A DNA stretch of 64,000 bases from an uncultured Sphingomonadaceae bacterium (lineage in GTDB: Bacteria; Pseudomonadota; Alphaproteobacteria; Sphingomonadales; Sphingomonadaceae). The translations under genes were made by a program, and so were the position numbers. The notes under the pieces are model-generated. The model worked only from the letters and a program-made list of their open reading frames with translations, searched no databases and was not told the origin of the DNA. Shown in pieces: positions 36,649 to 46,966 of this stretch. Each line of letters begins with the position of its first letter. Position 1 is the first letter of the stretch. Where the stretch lies: contig CANLQE010000001.1 of assembly GCA_947493215.1 (NCBI GenBank), forward strand, positions 806,001 to 870,000, read 5' to 3'.

Positions 36649-38658
36649 ATGACATTTCCTAGCTTAAGCAAGAAATCAGTCCAAGCGGCTTTCCGCTTCA
36701 TGGGCTTCATGGTCATTCTCATCATGATAGCGAGTATGAGTCTGAGGCCGGCAACGGCGGCATCCGTTGTCACATTGGCACCCGGTGAAAATCAGACGGG
36801 TTTGGCAGGCCATATGGCTTATGGTCTGGGCGAAAATCGGACGCCCGCGCAAATGGTTTCGGAATATGAAGCGGGCAGATTTGAAGCCCGCGTATCGACA
36901 ACTGAAGAGGAATTCATTGCCTATTCCGATCTTTGGTCAGCTGTCACGTTAAAGAACGGCTCAAAACCCGATGGACGGCTGGCAGACCAGTGGATTGTAA
37001 CTTTCGACGCATTTGCGGTGCGGGATGCCGATATCGTGCTGGTCCGGCAGTCCGGTGATGTTGACAGATTATTGTCTTTCTCTTCGGCCGAACCCTATGA
37101 TCCGACAATATTCAGCGGCACCCAGCTCAAGTCAAAACCGCTGATATTGCGGCCTGGAGAATCGGCCATCCTGATGGTGCGAACGTCCAAACTCATGGCA
37201 GCTTCGCCCAGCCTTGCGATCAGGGACGAAGCTGATCTTGTCGAACATGAGCTGCGCACGGCAGCGCTCAACGCGGCGTTCTACACGCTCGCCATATTCG
37301 GACTGATCGTAATGCTTGGGGTCAATATTTCGCTGAAAAGTTACGTCGGGGTCCGATATGCCTTGCTTTTCTGGTTGTTGCTCGCAGCCCTATCCTTTGA
37401 TGACAATATTCCTCTACGGTTTTTGTATCCGGGTCATCCGGAGTGGAATGCCTATATCGGCTTTCTGATCAGCTATGCGTGCATCATGTTCGGATTTTAT
37501 GTGGCCGGATCCTCGATGGTCACCCGCAAGGGCAGCCACCGCTGGTCCAAACATGTCCAATGGCTGGCTGTGGTCCCTGTCGTGACCTTGGTAATTATTC
37601 CGTTTATTCCTCGCGTTACCAGCTACAAGATCCAGCTCGTCTGGACTGGCATCATGTGCCTTGCGCATTTCCTGCCGCTCTACTGGTGGGAGAAATCGTC
37701 CAATCGCAGATTGTTGGAGATGTGGGCTGGACTGTGCATTATTTTCATCGCGTTTGTAATCTACGCCACGTTAATGTTCAGCGGTTATCTGGAAAACCAG
37801 ATCGTCCTGCGCAATTTTGCCAAAACGACATTCATAGTGATCGGGACATTGGTCATGTTGGGTCTGACCTACGGCATAATCTCGCTAAGAAGAGAACATG
37901 ACCGGGCTCAGGCGGAAAAAATCCGCGTCCTCAAACAGGACGCGCAGACAAGTCAGCGTCTATTGGAGGCCGAGAAAAATTATTCGCGTGCCCGGGATCA
38001 GGCTGCGCTAAGGCAAAGGCAGCTTGCAACCGCCTCTCACGATATAAGGCAGCCAATCAGTGGCCTTCGCATGAGCCTGGATGCCGCTTCGGCCAAATTG
38101 GGAGACGGAGAGAAAGCCAATATTCGCGAAGCATTGGATTATCTCGAAACACTTTCGGGGGATTATCTGGTGGAAAGCCGACCGTCGCCCGCTAAGCCCG
38201 AGACGGCTGATGAGCCTTATTCCCTGTCGATGATTTTCGAGACCGTGGGGCAAATGTTTCGCGAAGAAGCAATTTCGAAAGGGCTTCAGCTTCGTATCGT
38301 TGAGAGCAGCGTAAAATCTACGATTCCGCCCTTAGTGTTGATGCGGATCCTCAGCAACCTTGCCTCCAACGCCATCAAATATACGGAAGAAGGGAAGATT
38401 TTGATCGGTGCCCGACGTCGTTCGAATGGATTCACGATTGTCGTTCTCGATACTGGCCTGGGTATGTCCGATGATGAGATTATCCATTTTCAGACAGCAT
38501 ATGAAAAAAGCGATAAATCAAAAGGAGAAGGGTTGGGGCTCGCAATCTGCCAAGATCTGGCGAAGCAAAATAACCTGCATATGGACGTTAGTTCCAAACC
38601 TGGTAGAGGGACATGCATACGCATTTCCGCCACTACGAACTCGATTGAAACCGATTAG
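36649..38658 (+). CDS. 7TM-DISM-type sensor histidine kinase
   Basis: Signal peptide, extracytoplasmic domain, about 7 TMs, H-box ATASHDIRQPISGLRMSL, HATPase NLASNAIKYTEEG / GEGLGLAICQDLAKQNN. Confidence 0.88.
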   Translation: MTFPSLSKKSVQAAFRFMGFMVILIMIASMSLRPATAASVVTLAPGENQTGLAGHMAYGLGENRTPAQMVSEYEAGRFEARVSTTEEEFIAYSDLWSAVTLKNGSKPDGRLADQWIVTFDAFAVRDADIVLVRQSGDVDRLLSFSSAEPYDPTIFSGTQLKSKPLILRPGESAILMVRTSKLMAASPSLAIRDEADLVEHELRTAALNAAFYTLAIFGLIVMLGVNISLKSYVGVRYALLFWLLLAALSFDDNIPLRFLYPGHPEWNAYIGFLISYACIMFGFYVAGSSMVTRKGSHRWSKHVQWLAVVPVVTLVIIPFIPRVTSYKIQLVWTGIMCLAHFLPLYWWEKSSNRRLLEMWAGLCIIFIAFVIYATLMFSGYLENQIVLRNFAKTTFIVIGTLVMLGLTYGIISLRREHDRAQAEKIRVLKQDAQTSQRLLEAEKNYSRARDQAALRQRQLATASHDIRQPISGLRMSLDAASAKLGDGEKANIREALDYLETLSGDYLVESRPSPAKPETADEPYSLSMIFETVGQMFREEAISKGLQLRIVESSVKSTIPPLVLMRILSNLASNAIKYTEEGKILIGARRRSNGFTIVVLDTGLGMSDDEIIHFQTAYEKSDKSKGEGLGLAICQDLAKQNNLHMDVSSKPGRGTCIRISATTNSIETD

Positions 38659-38966
38659 CTGTAATATTGTATTGAACGGCCGGTCATGGTGCGCCCTAAT
38701 GTCCGCTTTCGGGATGAAGCAGAAATCCGGTGACTGAATATCAGTTGCCGAACCAAAGAGCGACCCAAAGAAGGTTTTCCATTCCTCATTTACAGCTGTT
38801 CACAGCTAATATTCTCCGGCCCGGCCTTACTATAAGCGATGATTGGTCAAGAAAAGCAATCTGTCCCTTAGGCCGTAGTGAATCGAGTCGGAAGGCGGAT
38901 CGCGCTTATCTAGCACTTAGAGTCCTCGCTCTTCCAGCGCCTGAGGTCCAACAAAACACTTCTCAA

Positions 38967-39716
38967 TCACCCCATATACCGCAAAACCGGATTGGCGCCG
39001 TCCTCGAATAAATATGCTGGGTTTCGCGAGAGAAACTCCTCCACCGCTGTTCGGCAACCGCCATAATCGTGGAAATCGTCTATCACAATCACACCGCCGG
39101 GGCTCATTTTGGCCGCGGCACCTTTTAGGCAATAGGCGACAGGGTCATACCAGTCGCAATCCAGATGGACAAAAGCCAAACGGTCGATTTTCACGGCAGG
39201 CCAAGTGTTTTCGAAAAGACCTTTGTAAAGGAAAACGCCATTTTCGCCAACTGTCAGACCATGACGAGAAAAGCTGTTTTTTACATCCGCCAGAAGATCA
39301 TCGCGATACCCGTAATATTGCTCCTTCCCAATTCCGCGAGAGGCACCGGATTTGATTGTTTCGTAGCGGGATTTTGATTTGTGGTCGTCTTTTTCCGAAG
39401 TGGGTTCCGGGATCATGTCAAAAACATCGAGGCCGTGAAATTGCCGGGCTTTGGATTTGCTCGTTTTGACGTGATGGGCAATAAGAATGGAGGAGCCGCC
39501 AAGGGCCACGCCAAATTCGGCAAAATCTCCATCGACATTGCGGACCGATTCCAATGCCTCTTCTATCCTCTGCAGTTTGGCAGGAGAGAGATAAGTCAGA
39601 CCCTCTTTCCGCACTGTACGGGCAAGCTTGGATAGACCGCGATTCGACAGGTGGCTGCGTAGGCGTCGCGCCAACGGACGGATCGGATTGGACAGCAATT
39701 GGTGGGGCTGGACCAT
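38967..39716 (-). CDS. TylF/MycF-like class I SAM-dependent methyltransferase
   Basis: 249 aa; VDGDFAEFGVALGGSSILIAHHV...FHGLDVFDMIPEP...RLAFVHLDCDWYDPVAYCL...GGVIVIDDFHDYGGCRTAVEEF. Confidence 0.82.
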   Translation of the reverse strand: MVQPHQLLSNPIRPLARRLRSHLSNRGLSKLARTVRKEGLTYLSPAKLQRIEEALESVRNVDGDFAEFGVALGGSSILIAHHVKTSKSKARQFHGLDVFDMIPEPTSEKDDHKSKSRYETIKSGASRGIGKEQYYGYRDDLLADVKNSFSRHGLTVGENGVFLYKGLFENTWPAVKIDRLAFVHLDCDWYDPVAYCLKGAAAKMSPGGVIVIDDFHDYGGCRTAVEEFLSRNPAYLFEDGANPVLRYMG

Positions 39717-39934
39717 GCTTTACCAGTAAGCGAAAACCCACGAGAATCCGAGACTCTTTGAGTCTGATAGAAGGTCTCACAGCTGAAAAAATACACGTTT
39801 TTGGGGTGAAACGGTCTGGCGAGGCTGTCATAGGCCGATTATCGGCGCGCCATTGCCAGCGCGGGATCTGCTGGCTAAGGCCGATTAACGCAAAACCCCG
39901 CCGAGAAAAGGTGGCAAATGAAAGAGCTTATGGA

Positions 39935-40819
39935 ATGAAATGGCTTGTGACTCTTGGTATTTTGGCAGTGGCGCTCGCTGGCTTTGCCTATTGGTTCTTC
40001 TCGCAACCTGGTCCGCAACAGCTGGACATGGTCAATAATGTCATACCCGGTGATAGCAATGCCAAGATGTTGGTCAGCGGTCAGGTCTATGATGAAGAGC
40101 TGGGGCTGGGTCTCAATATCTGGACGCCTACCGAAGCATCAGACGAACCTTTGCCAGTCGTTGTGTTCATCTATGGCGGCGGATGGCGCGATGGATCGAA
40201 GGATCAATATGCCTTTGTCGGCCGCGCGCTTGCCAGTCGCGGTTATATGGTGGTGCTGGCGGACTACCGGCTCTATCCCGACGTCAAATTTCCCGGCTTT
40301 CTCGAAGATAGTGCGAAGGCCGTTGCGTGGGTCCATGATAATATCGCGCCTTTGGGCGGAGATCCCGACCGCATATTCCTGTCCGGGCAGTCGGCGGGCG
40401 CATATAATGTCATGATGCTGGCGCTGGATCAGCAATGGCTGGGGCGGCATGGCAAGACCACCGATCTGATCAAAGGGGTTGCGGCGTTGGCCGGACCCTA
40501 TGATTTTTATCCGTTCACGTCTGAAACGACGAAGAACAGCTTTGGTTCTTATGACCAGCCTGAAATGACCCAACCCGTCAACTTTGCACGCGCCGATGCG
40601 CCGCCATTGTGGCTCTCGACCGGTGTGGATGACACGCAGGTGAAGCCGCGTAACAGCCGGACATTGCATGACAAGATTCTCGATCTTGGCGGTGACGCGG
40701 AATATACCGAATATCCTGATATGGATCATATCGAAATCATGATGGCGATCTCCAAGCCCTTTCGGAACAAGGGCCCGGTTCTGGAAGACATGATTGTCTT
40801 TTTCGAAAGCCGTCAATGA
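39935..40819 (+). CDS. Alpha/beta hydrolase (carboxylesterase-like), membrane-anchored N-terminus
   Basis: MKWLVTLGILAVALAGFAYWFF...VVVFIYGGGWRDGSK...DPDRIFLSGQSAGAYNVMMLAL...DHIEIM. ATG 39935 preferred over the track start 39554. Confidence 0.87.
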   Translation: MKWLVTLGILAVALAGFAYWFFSQPGPQQLDMVNNVIPGDSNAKMLVSGQVYDEELGLGLNIWTPTEASDEPLPVVVFIYGGGWRDGSKDQYAFVGRALASRGYMVVLADYRLYPDVKFPGFLEDSAKAVAWVHDNIAPLGGDPDRIFLSGQSAGAYNVMMLALDQQWLGRHGKTTDLIKGVAALAGPYDFYPFTSETTKNSFGSYDQPEMTQPVNFARADAPPLWLSTGVDDTQVKPRNSRTLHDKILDLGGDAEYTEYPDMDHIEIMMAISKPFRNKGPVLEDMIVFFESRQ

Positions 40820-41607
40820 GCGCTGCTAAAACAACGGCAATCGTTTTGGCGGGCAGTCGTCCTGGCGGTGACCCGATGGCGGAGAGCCATGGCATAAAGA
40901 TGAAAGCCCTGATCCCGGTCGCGGGCAAAGCCATGCTGGCCCATGTGGCAGATTCCTTATTGAACCATAAGGCCATCGGCAATGTGCATGTTCTGGCGCA
41001 AGATTTCGCGCCCTTTTGGGAGCATTCGGATACCAGCGCGTTAGAGACTAATGATCGTGTGATCGCGGATGTGAGTGCTGCCACCATTGCGGTGTCTGTG
41101 GATGCCGTTTTGGATCAGGATGATGCGCGCTTTCCGATGCTGATAACCACGGCTGATAATGTCTTGCTCAACGCGCCGATGATCGATGGTTTTCTGGCCG
41201 CAGCCGAATCCTCAGACATTGCCATTGCGGTGGTCGAGAAGGATGTGTTGTTGAACCGCTATCCTGACTCACAGCGGACATGGCTAAAATTGCGCGGCGG
41301 CCACTATAGTGGAGCTAATCTCTTCTATTTCGGTTCCTCACAAGCGCGGCAAATATTGCGCTATTGGGCTGAGGTGGAGCAAGACCGCAAAAAGGGCTGG
41401 AAGATTTTGACGATTTTCGGGCCTTGGCTCTTGTTACTGGCGGTTACCCGATTGCTTACCGTTGATCAGCTGGCCGCGCGGGTGGGCAAAAAGCTGGGCC
41501 TCACTATCAATATTGTCCGCATGGCGCAGGCGGAGGCCTGTATAGATGTCGACAAAGACATCGATTTGATAATGGTCGAACAGATACTCGCCGAACGCGC
41601 CGCCTAG
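40816..41607 (+). CDS. NTP-transferase (nucleotidyltransferase, MobA-like fold) protein
   Basis: 263 aa; TAIVLAGSRPGGDPMAESHGIKMKALIPVAGKAMLAHVADSLL; ATG overlaps the hydrolase stop. Confidence 0.8.
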   Translation: MSAAKTTAIVLAGSRPGGDPMAESHGIKMKALIPVAGKAMLAHVADSLLNHKAIGNVHVLAQDFAPFWEHSDTSALETNDRVIADVSAATIAVSVDAVLDQDDARFPMLITTADNVLLNAPMIDGFLAAAESSDIAIAVVEKDVLLNRYPDSQRTWLKLRGGHYSGANLFYFGSSQARQILRYWAEVEQDRKKGWKILTIFGPWLLLLAVTRLLTVDQLAARVGKKLGLTINIVRMAQAEACIDVDKDIDLIMVEQILAERAA

Positions 41608-41612
41608 CAGCT

Positions 41613-42950
41613 CTACCCTTTGGCTAAGTTACGACGCGCGGCGATGCCAAAGAGGAAGAGACGGACTATCGCAGCGACCACCATCGCCCCTGCCGCACCG
41701 ATAGCGCCATAATAGTGCAGGCCCAATAGCAACATCGCGATGAACAGGGCGGCGATACCCGCTTGCAATATTAGGGCCGTGCGAGCGCCACTGCCTGACA
41801 AGAGCGTGGGTTCATATATCGCCCCGGCAAGATCGATCGACGCTGCTGCGGCCAGCAGGATTAGCAGCGGGTAGGCCGGTAAGAACTCCGGTCCCGACAT
41901 ATAAAACAAAGCGGGTTTACCGATGACGAGCACAATTAATATGACGGTTCCGCCGGTGATGAACAACATGCGGCTGGCTTTGCGGAACAGGGCGTTCATC
42001 GCTTCTGCGCCTTGGTGCGCGCGCACTAGGTTAACCTCGGCAAAGATCGCGCGCGACAGCAGGACCGATATTTTTGTCATCGCAACGCTTAACTGACTGG
42101 CTAGGCGGTAGAGGCCAGCGGCTGTAGGGCCGACGAAATACCCGACGATCAGCAGCCCAATATTCTGGGACAAGCCCGCAAAAGTGGATCCCAGATTGGA
42201 GATCAGCAGAAATTCCCCAATCCCGACATTCTCACGCACCGTCTGTTTCGCGCGGCCCAGATTTCGTGGCCGCATAATGTCGCGGCTTTGCCATGCGGCC
42301 AGCAGCCAGTAACCGACAGCATGGATAACCTCTGAAAGGGCCCAGACGATCAGGAAATTAATCAGCGTGGGATTGGTTAGCCACACGAACAGCGTACCGA
42401 TCAACCGGACGATCGGAATAATCGCCTCGGCATAAGCGGCGAGGTCAAAGCGGTTTTCGACCCGCAATATGCCGGTGGGTGTTGACTTGATCGAGAGCAG
42501 CATGACCAGCGCAAAGGTCAAAGCACTCTGGGCTAAGTCCTGATCCCAGCCGAAAAACGGGGCGAGCCAGCCGACCGCAAAATAGGCAAGAGCGCATCCG
42601 GCCAGCGCGCCAGCAATATCGAGCAAGGTGCACAGACCGACGAGCCGGCCAAAGCGCATCCGGTTTTCCGCCCCCTTAATATGGCGCGCGCCAAAACGGA
42701 TGACGACTTGCCATGTCTGAAAGGTAACGATCAGGGCGATAGCCTGGGCAGTGCCGGTGATGAGGGCAAATTGACCAAAGCCCGCAACGCCGAGCGTTCG
42801 GGTCAGTATCGCGAGATAAAACAGGCTGAGAACGCCGCCAAAACCTTTGCCGCCAAGCAACCATCCGGTATTGGCGATGATCCGGCTGATCCCGCTGTTC
42901 TCGCCGCTCGGCTCTTCCGGTTTAATCACCGCCTCCTTAGCCATGATCAA
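41613..42950 (-). CDS. Oligosaccharide flippase (Wzx/MATE-like) family protein
   Basis: 445 aa polytopic; NTGWLLGGKGFGGVLSLFYLAILTRTLGVAGFGQFALITG... Confidence 0.87.
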   Translation of the reverse strand: MIMAKEAVIKPEEPSGENSGISRIIANTGWLLGGKGFGGVLSLFYLAILTRTLGVAGFGQFALITGTAQAIALIVTFQTWQVVIRFGARHIKGAENRMRFGRLVGLCTLLDIAGALAGCALAYFAVGWLAPFFGWDQDLAQSALTFALVMLLSIKSTPTGILRVENRFDLAAYAEAIIPIVRLIGTLFVWLTNPTLINFLIVWALSEVIHAVGYWLLAAWQSRDIMRPRNLGRAKQTVRENVGIGEFLLISNLGSTFAGLSQNIGLLIVGYFVGPTAAGLYRLASQLSVAMTKISVLLSRAIFAEVNLVRAHQGAEAMNALFRKASRMLFITGGTVILIVLVIGKPALFYMSGPEFLPAYPLLILLAAAASIDLAGAIYEPTLLSGSGARTALILQAGIAALFIAMLLLGLHYYGAIGAAGAMVVAAIVRLFLFGIAARRNLAKG

Positions 42951-43063
42951 CCACGCATCCCAAGACGCATCTGTAACCCGTCGTTACAGGATTGAGCTTT
43001 GATGGCCATCGTTCTAAGTGTCTCCCCATATCATTCCTATCCCGATAAAGGCCCGTTGCCAAC

Positions 43064-43810
43064 ATGATCGATAAAGTAATAATCCTGAGCGCCGGTCAAG
43101 GCTCCCGGCTGTTGCCGTTGACGGCAGAGCGGCCTAAATGTCTGATTGATTTTTCGGGCAAGAGCCTGATTGCCTGGCAAATAGAGATGCTGACGGCTGG
43201 CGGGGTGAGCGAATTTCATGTCGTGACCGGCTTTATGACCGATATGGTTGAAGCTGAACTGGAGCAGCTCAAGCAGGCAGGCACCAACATCACGGTGCAT
43301 TTCAATCCGTTTTTTAAAGTCGCTGACAATCTCGGCAGTTGCTGGATTGTGCGGGATATTATGGACGGTGATTTCATGATTCTCAACGGTGACACTTTGA
43401 TTTCGCCCGAGATCATCGCGACCGCTCAGCAGACAGAGAATTGGCCGATTACCGTCACGGTCGATATCAAGGACCATTATGACAGCGATGATATGAAAGT
43501 GTCGCTCGACGGGGATCGGTTGACGGCCATCGGCAAAACATTGACGGCAGAACAAAGCCATGCGGAATCCATCGGTTTTCTGGCTTTCCGGGGGGAAGGC
43601 GGCGCGCTGTTTCGTGAGAAGGTACGCGAATTCATGCGTACGCCCGCTGGTGTGGAAAACTGGTATCTCAAGATTATCGATGCGCTAGCGCCCAGTGAAC
43701 GGGTCGGCACTGTATCAATCCAGGGCCATGATTGGGCCGAGGTCGATTTTCTCAACGATGTGGAAACGGCGACAGCTCTTACAGATCAGTGGCTGGGAAA
43801 ACCGAATTAA
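43064..43810 (+). CDS. Phosphocholine cytidylyltransferase-like NTP transferase
   Basis: 248 aa; VIILSAGQGSRLLPLTAERPKCLIDFSGKSLIAWQIEMLTAGG...DFMILNGDTLI. Confidence 0.87.
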   Translation: MIDKVIILSAGQGSRLLPLTAERPKCLIDFSGKSLIAWQIEMLTAGGVSEFHVVTGFMTDMVEAELEQLKQAGTNITVHFNPFFKVADNLGSCWIVRDIMDGDFMILNGDTLISPEIIATAQQTENWPITVTVDIKDHYDSDDMKVSLDGDRLTAIGKTLTAEQSHAESIGFLAFRGEGGALFREKVREFMRTPAGVENWYLKIIDALAPSERVGTVSIQGHDWAEVDFLNDVETATALTDQWLGKPN

Positions 43811-44277
43811 TTCGCAAAGCCTGATTTTAGCCAAGCGCTCATGCCAGAAATCTGCTCGTCCGATAGCTTGACGGCCTCACCAAGCGCCGGCGGGCCTGGC
43901 CAGGCTTTGTCATCGAAATCTTGCCCCATCCATTCCCGGGTGCCTTCATAGCGCGGGATGAGGTGGAAATGAACATGTGGATCGACCATCATCAACATCA
44001 ACCAATTGAGCTTCTGATGGGATACCAGACTTCCGAGTGCCGATGATACGTCAGTCGTTACCATTTTCAGTTCAGAAAAATGGTCGGGTGACAGAGCACC
44101 GAAATCTTCGGCATCGGACTTGGCCGCGACCACTAGCGAACCCAATGTTACTTGCGCCGGGCGTAGCAGGACGACCCAATGATCATAGTCCTTCACCAAG
44201 GTAGCCGGATAGCCGAACTTTTTGATGGTATCGTTGATCATCCGCCTATCCTTGCTCTTGTTCCAGCCATGACACAA
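43807..44277 (-). CDS. HIT family protein
   Basis: 156 aa; HIT motif VDPHVHFHLIPRY; start may be the internal MINDTIKKFG. Confidence 0.88.
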   Translation of the reverse strand: MCHGWNKSKDRRMINDTIKKFGYPATLVKDYDHWVVLLRPAQVTLGSLVVAAKSDAEDFGALSPDHFSELKMVTTDVSSALGSLVSHQKLNWLMLMMVDPHVHFHLIPRYEGTREWMGQDFDDKAWPGPPALGEAVKLSDEQISGMSAWLKSGFAN

Positions 44278-45343
44278 TTTGACCGCCGCGCATTTTCACC
44301 AAACCGGCCTGTAATATCTGAACCATATGAACCGCGAGCGATATTAACGTCCACCACGCGACGGCGATTAATCCGATGTCGGGTCGCCCGAAGATCATGG
44401 ACACAAACAGCAAGGCCATATTGGGATTGCGCCGTGCCGTGATCAGGCGGAACCAAGAATCCATTGGTCGCCAGACATGAATATGTTGACCAAAGGCGCG
44501 GATGAAAATGCCTTCAATGATGCGTTGCAGGACATAGCCGCCTATAATGACGATAAGTACCAAGCTGAGCTGACCCTCTGGCAATGCTAATCCGACCGTG
44601 CCAAGGCCTAGTGCCCAAGCCACCCACCAGAAAGGCGGATGGACGAGATCGAGGCCGTGATCGAAAATATTGCCCCAATATGAAGATGTGATGGTGCAAC
44701 GGGCGAGCTTGCCATCGACGGTATCCAGCACCATAAACACAAAACCCGCCGCCATGCCGGACCAGAAATAGCCGTAATAAAATAGGAATGTCGCGGCGAT
44801 ACAACCGATTGCTCCGATGCCGGTGACCATATTGGGCGTCATCCCGATGCGGGCGGCAAAGCGGGTCAGAACCAGTGCCAGTTCCGGCCAGAGATATTTA
44901 GTCAAAACATCAGTGACACCCTTATAAGCCCCAAAATAACTTTGCCGCTCAATATCTTTGACTGTTGCCGCGGTTAGTTTCCGGACAAAGGGTGTTTCCA
45001 GTTTGCGCAGCGCAGGATTGTGGATGCGCGGTCCATCGCGATATTCCATGACCGTCGCGCCGACCGGCACGCGCTTCTCATTGAGTGCCTCAGCATCATC
45101 TTCATCTTGCAGATGTGCAAGTACTGGCACGCCGTCGAAAGTAAGCACCGTTCCCGGGTTCTCATGGACATATCGCATCCATTGCGGGTCAGAAACAAAG
45201 GTCAGATTGGCCCATAGCTGAGCGTTCTTGTCCCCCTGCAATGTTTCAGCAAGGCGGCGATTCCGCTCCGCATTATTCATGCCCCATATCAGCGTGTCAT
45301 TTTCGCCGTGCAGCAAAAGAGTCACGCCGTTTTTGGTTTGCAT
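44246..45343 (-). CDS. CDP-alcohol phosphatidyltransferase family protein with N-terminal extension
   Basis: 365 aa; VLDTVDGKLARCTITSSYWGNIFDHGLD matches the CDP-AP motif DG(x)2AR(x)8G(x)3D(x)3D; about 100 aa N-terminal soluble region. Confidence 0.87.
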   Translation of the reverse strand: MQTKNGVTLLLHGENDTLIWGMNNAERNRRLAETLQGDKNAQLWANLTFVSDPQWMRYVHENPGTVLTFDGVPVLAHLQDEDDAEALNEKRVPVGATVMEYRDGPRIHNPALRKLETPFVRKLTAATVKDIERQSYFGAYKGVTDVLTKYLWPELALVLTRFAARIGMTPNMVTGIGAIGCIAATFLFYYGYFWSGMAAGFVFMVLDTVDGKLARCTITSSYWGNIFDHGLDLVHPPFWWVAWALGLGTVGLALPEGQLSLVLIVIIGGYVLQRIIEGIFIRAFGQHIHVWRPMDSWFRLITARRNPNMALLFVSMIFGRPDIGLIAVAWWTLISLAVHMVQILQAGLVKMRGGQIVSWLEQEQG

Positions 45344-45649
45344 AGATTTTGTCCTGTCGTAATTTCTGATAATGTGGGCAGCAATTTCATAAATACCAGT
45401 GTTACGATGGCGTTAGCAGGAAAATAGGGCATTTTAGAATCGAAAAAGAGGCAAGCTGCCCCAAACAAACGAGCATTGCTGCATTATCAAAACTGTCAGC
45501 GTCTCATCTTTCGTTGGTTTTCCTCGACTTAGATATGGTTTGATCATTGATTTCAGTCATTGAATTTGGCGAGAAACCGGCTATATCCGGTGCCACATAT
45601 AAAAATTTAAACGCGACACCTATTATTTCGCCAAGACAAGAGATTATCG

Positions 45650-46432
45650 ATGGCAACTTTTACGCTTCCGAAAAACAGCAAGATCCGCAAGACAGGCGAA
45701 GTGCATGAAGCGCTGAGCGCTGGTAAGTCGCGTGCCTTTAAAGTTTATCGCTATGATCCGGATAGTGGCGAAAACCCGCGCTATGACACCTTTAAAATCG
45801 ATACCGATGATTGCGGGCCGATGGTCCTTGATGCGCTGATCAAGATGAAAAGCGATCAGGATTCGACTTTGACCTTCCGTCGGTCTTGTCGCGAAGGCAT
45901 TTGTGGGTCTTGCGCAATGAATATCGATGGCAAAAACGGCCTCGCTTGTACCACCGCGATTGAAGATTGCGGCAAGGAAGTAAAAATCACGCCGCTGCCG
46001 CATATGGAAGTGATCAAGGATTTGGTTCCTGATTTCACCCATTTTTATGCGCAATATGCTTCCATCCAACCATGGTTGAAGACGGTCACACCGACGCCAT
46101 CGGGTAAAGAGCGGCTGCAGTCTCCTGAAGATCGCGCCAAACTTGATGGTCTTTATGAGTGTATTTTGTGCGCATGTTGCCAGACCAGTTGTCCGAGCTA
46201 TTGGTGGAATTCCGACAAGTTTCTTGGTCCTGCTATCTTGCTACAAGCCTATCGCTGGCTTGCGGATAGCCGAGATGAAATGACTGGCGAGCGGCTTGAT
46301 GAATTGGAAGATCCATTCCGCCTCTATCGTTGCCACACGATTATGAACTGTGCCAATGCCTGTCCAAAGGGCTTATCGCCAGCCAAGGCGATTGCCGAGA
46401 TCAAGAAGATGACAGCAGCCCGAGAGGTTTGA
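45650..46432 (+). CDS. sdhB: Succinate dehydrogenase iron-sulfur subunit
   Basis: 260 aa; [24 protein letters not shown]...[17 protein letters not shown]...[19 protein letters not shown]. Confidence 0.96.
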   Translation: MATFTLPKNSKIRKTGEVHEALSAGKSRAFKVYRYDPDSGENPRYDTFKIDTDDCGPMVLDALIKMKSDQDSTLTFRRSCREGICGSCAMNIDGKNGLACTTAIEDCGKEVKITPLPHMEVIKDLVPDFTHFYAQYASIQPWLKTVTPTPSGKERLQSPEDRAKLDGLYECILCACCQTSCPSYWWNSDKFLGPAILLQAYRWLADSRDEMTGERLDELEDPFRLYRCHTIMNCANACPKGLSPAKAIAEIKKMTAAREV

Positions 46433-46467
46433 TATTTGGTCGATGCTAACGGGCTGGCAAAAATTTG

Positions 46468-46959
46468 ATGGCTGACCCTGAACCTGAATTTTTCACAAGC
46501 GAACCAGATTCGGATCATCCCGGCTGGTACCACTGGAAATTGAAAGACCCCGAGTGCTATAATAGTTTTCTGGGCCCAATGATCATGCGGCGCGGCGGTG
46601 ACGGTGTTGCAGATACTATCGCCCGCATTCGTATGTTTCCCGAACGGCAGCACCGCAATCTTGGTAATGTTGTCCATGGCGGAACCATGATGGGTTTTAT
46701 CGATTGTGCCTTATTTGCCGCCATGCGGGTGCTCGATATCGGACCATCCGGCTTTGCGGTTACCTTAGAATTACAGACCCATTTTATTGGGGCGGCTCGA
46801 CTGCATGAACCGCTAGAAGCGCAAGTTGAGATTGCTCGCGAGACAGGACGTTTTCTGTTTCTCCGCGGTCTCGTCGTGCAGGGGGAAGATCAAGAAAATA
46901 TGGCTTCTTATACCGCCATCGTCAAGAAAGCGCCGCCTCAAAAACCGGCGCCTAAATGA
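46468..46959 (+). CDS. PaaI-type hotdog-fold thioesterase family protein
   Basis: NVVHGGTMMGFIDCALFAAMR...FAVTLELQTHFIGAARLHEPLEAQVEI. Confidence 0.87.
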   Translation: MADPEPEFFTSEPDSDHPGWYHWKLKDPECYNSFLGPMIMRRGGDGVADTIARIRMFPERQHRNLGNVVHGGTMMGFIDCALFAAMRVLDIGPSGFAVTLELQTHFIGAARLHEPLEAQVEIARETGRFLFLRGLVVQGEDQENMASYTAIVKKAPPQKPAPK

Positions 46960-46966
46960 CCAACGC

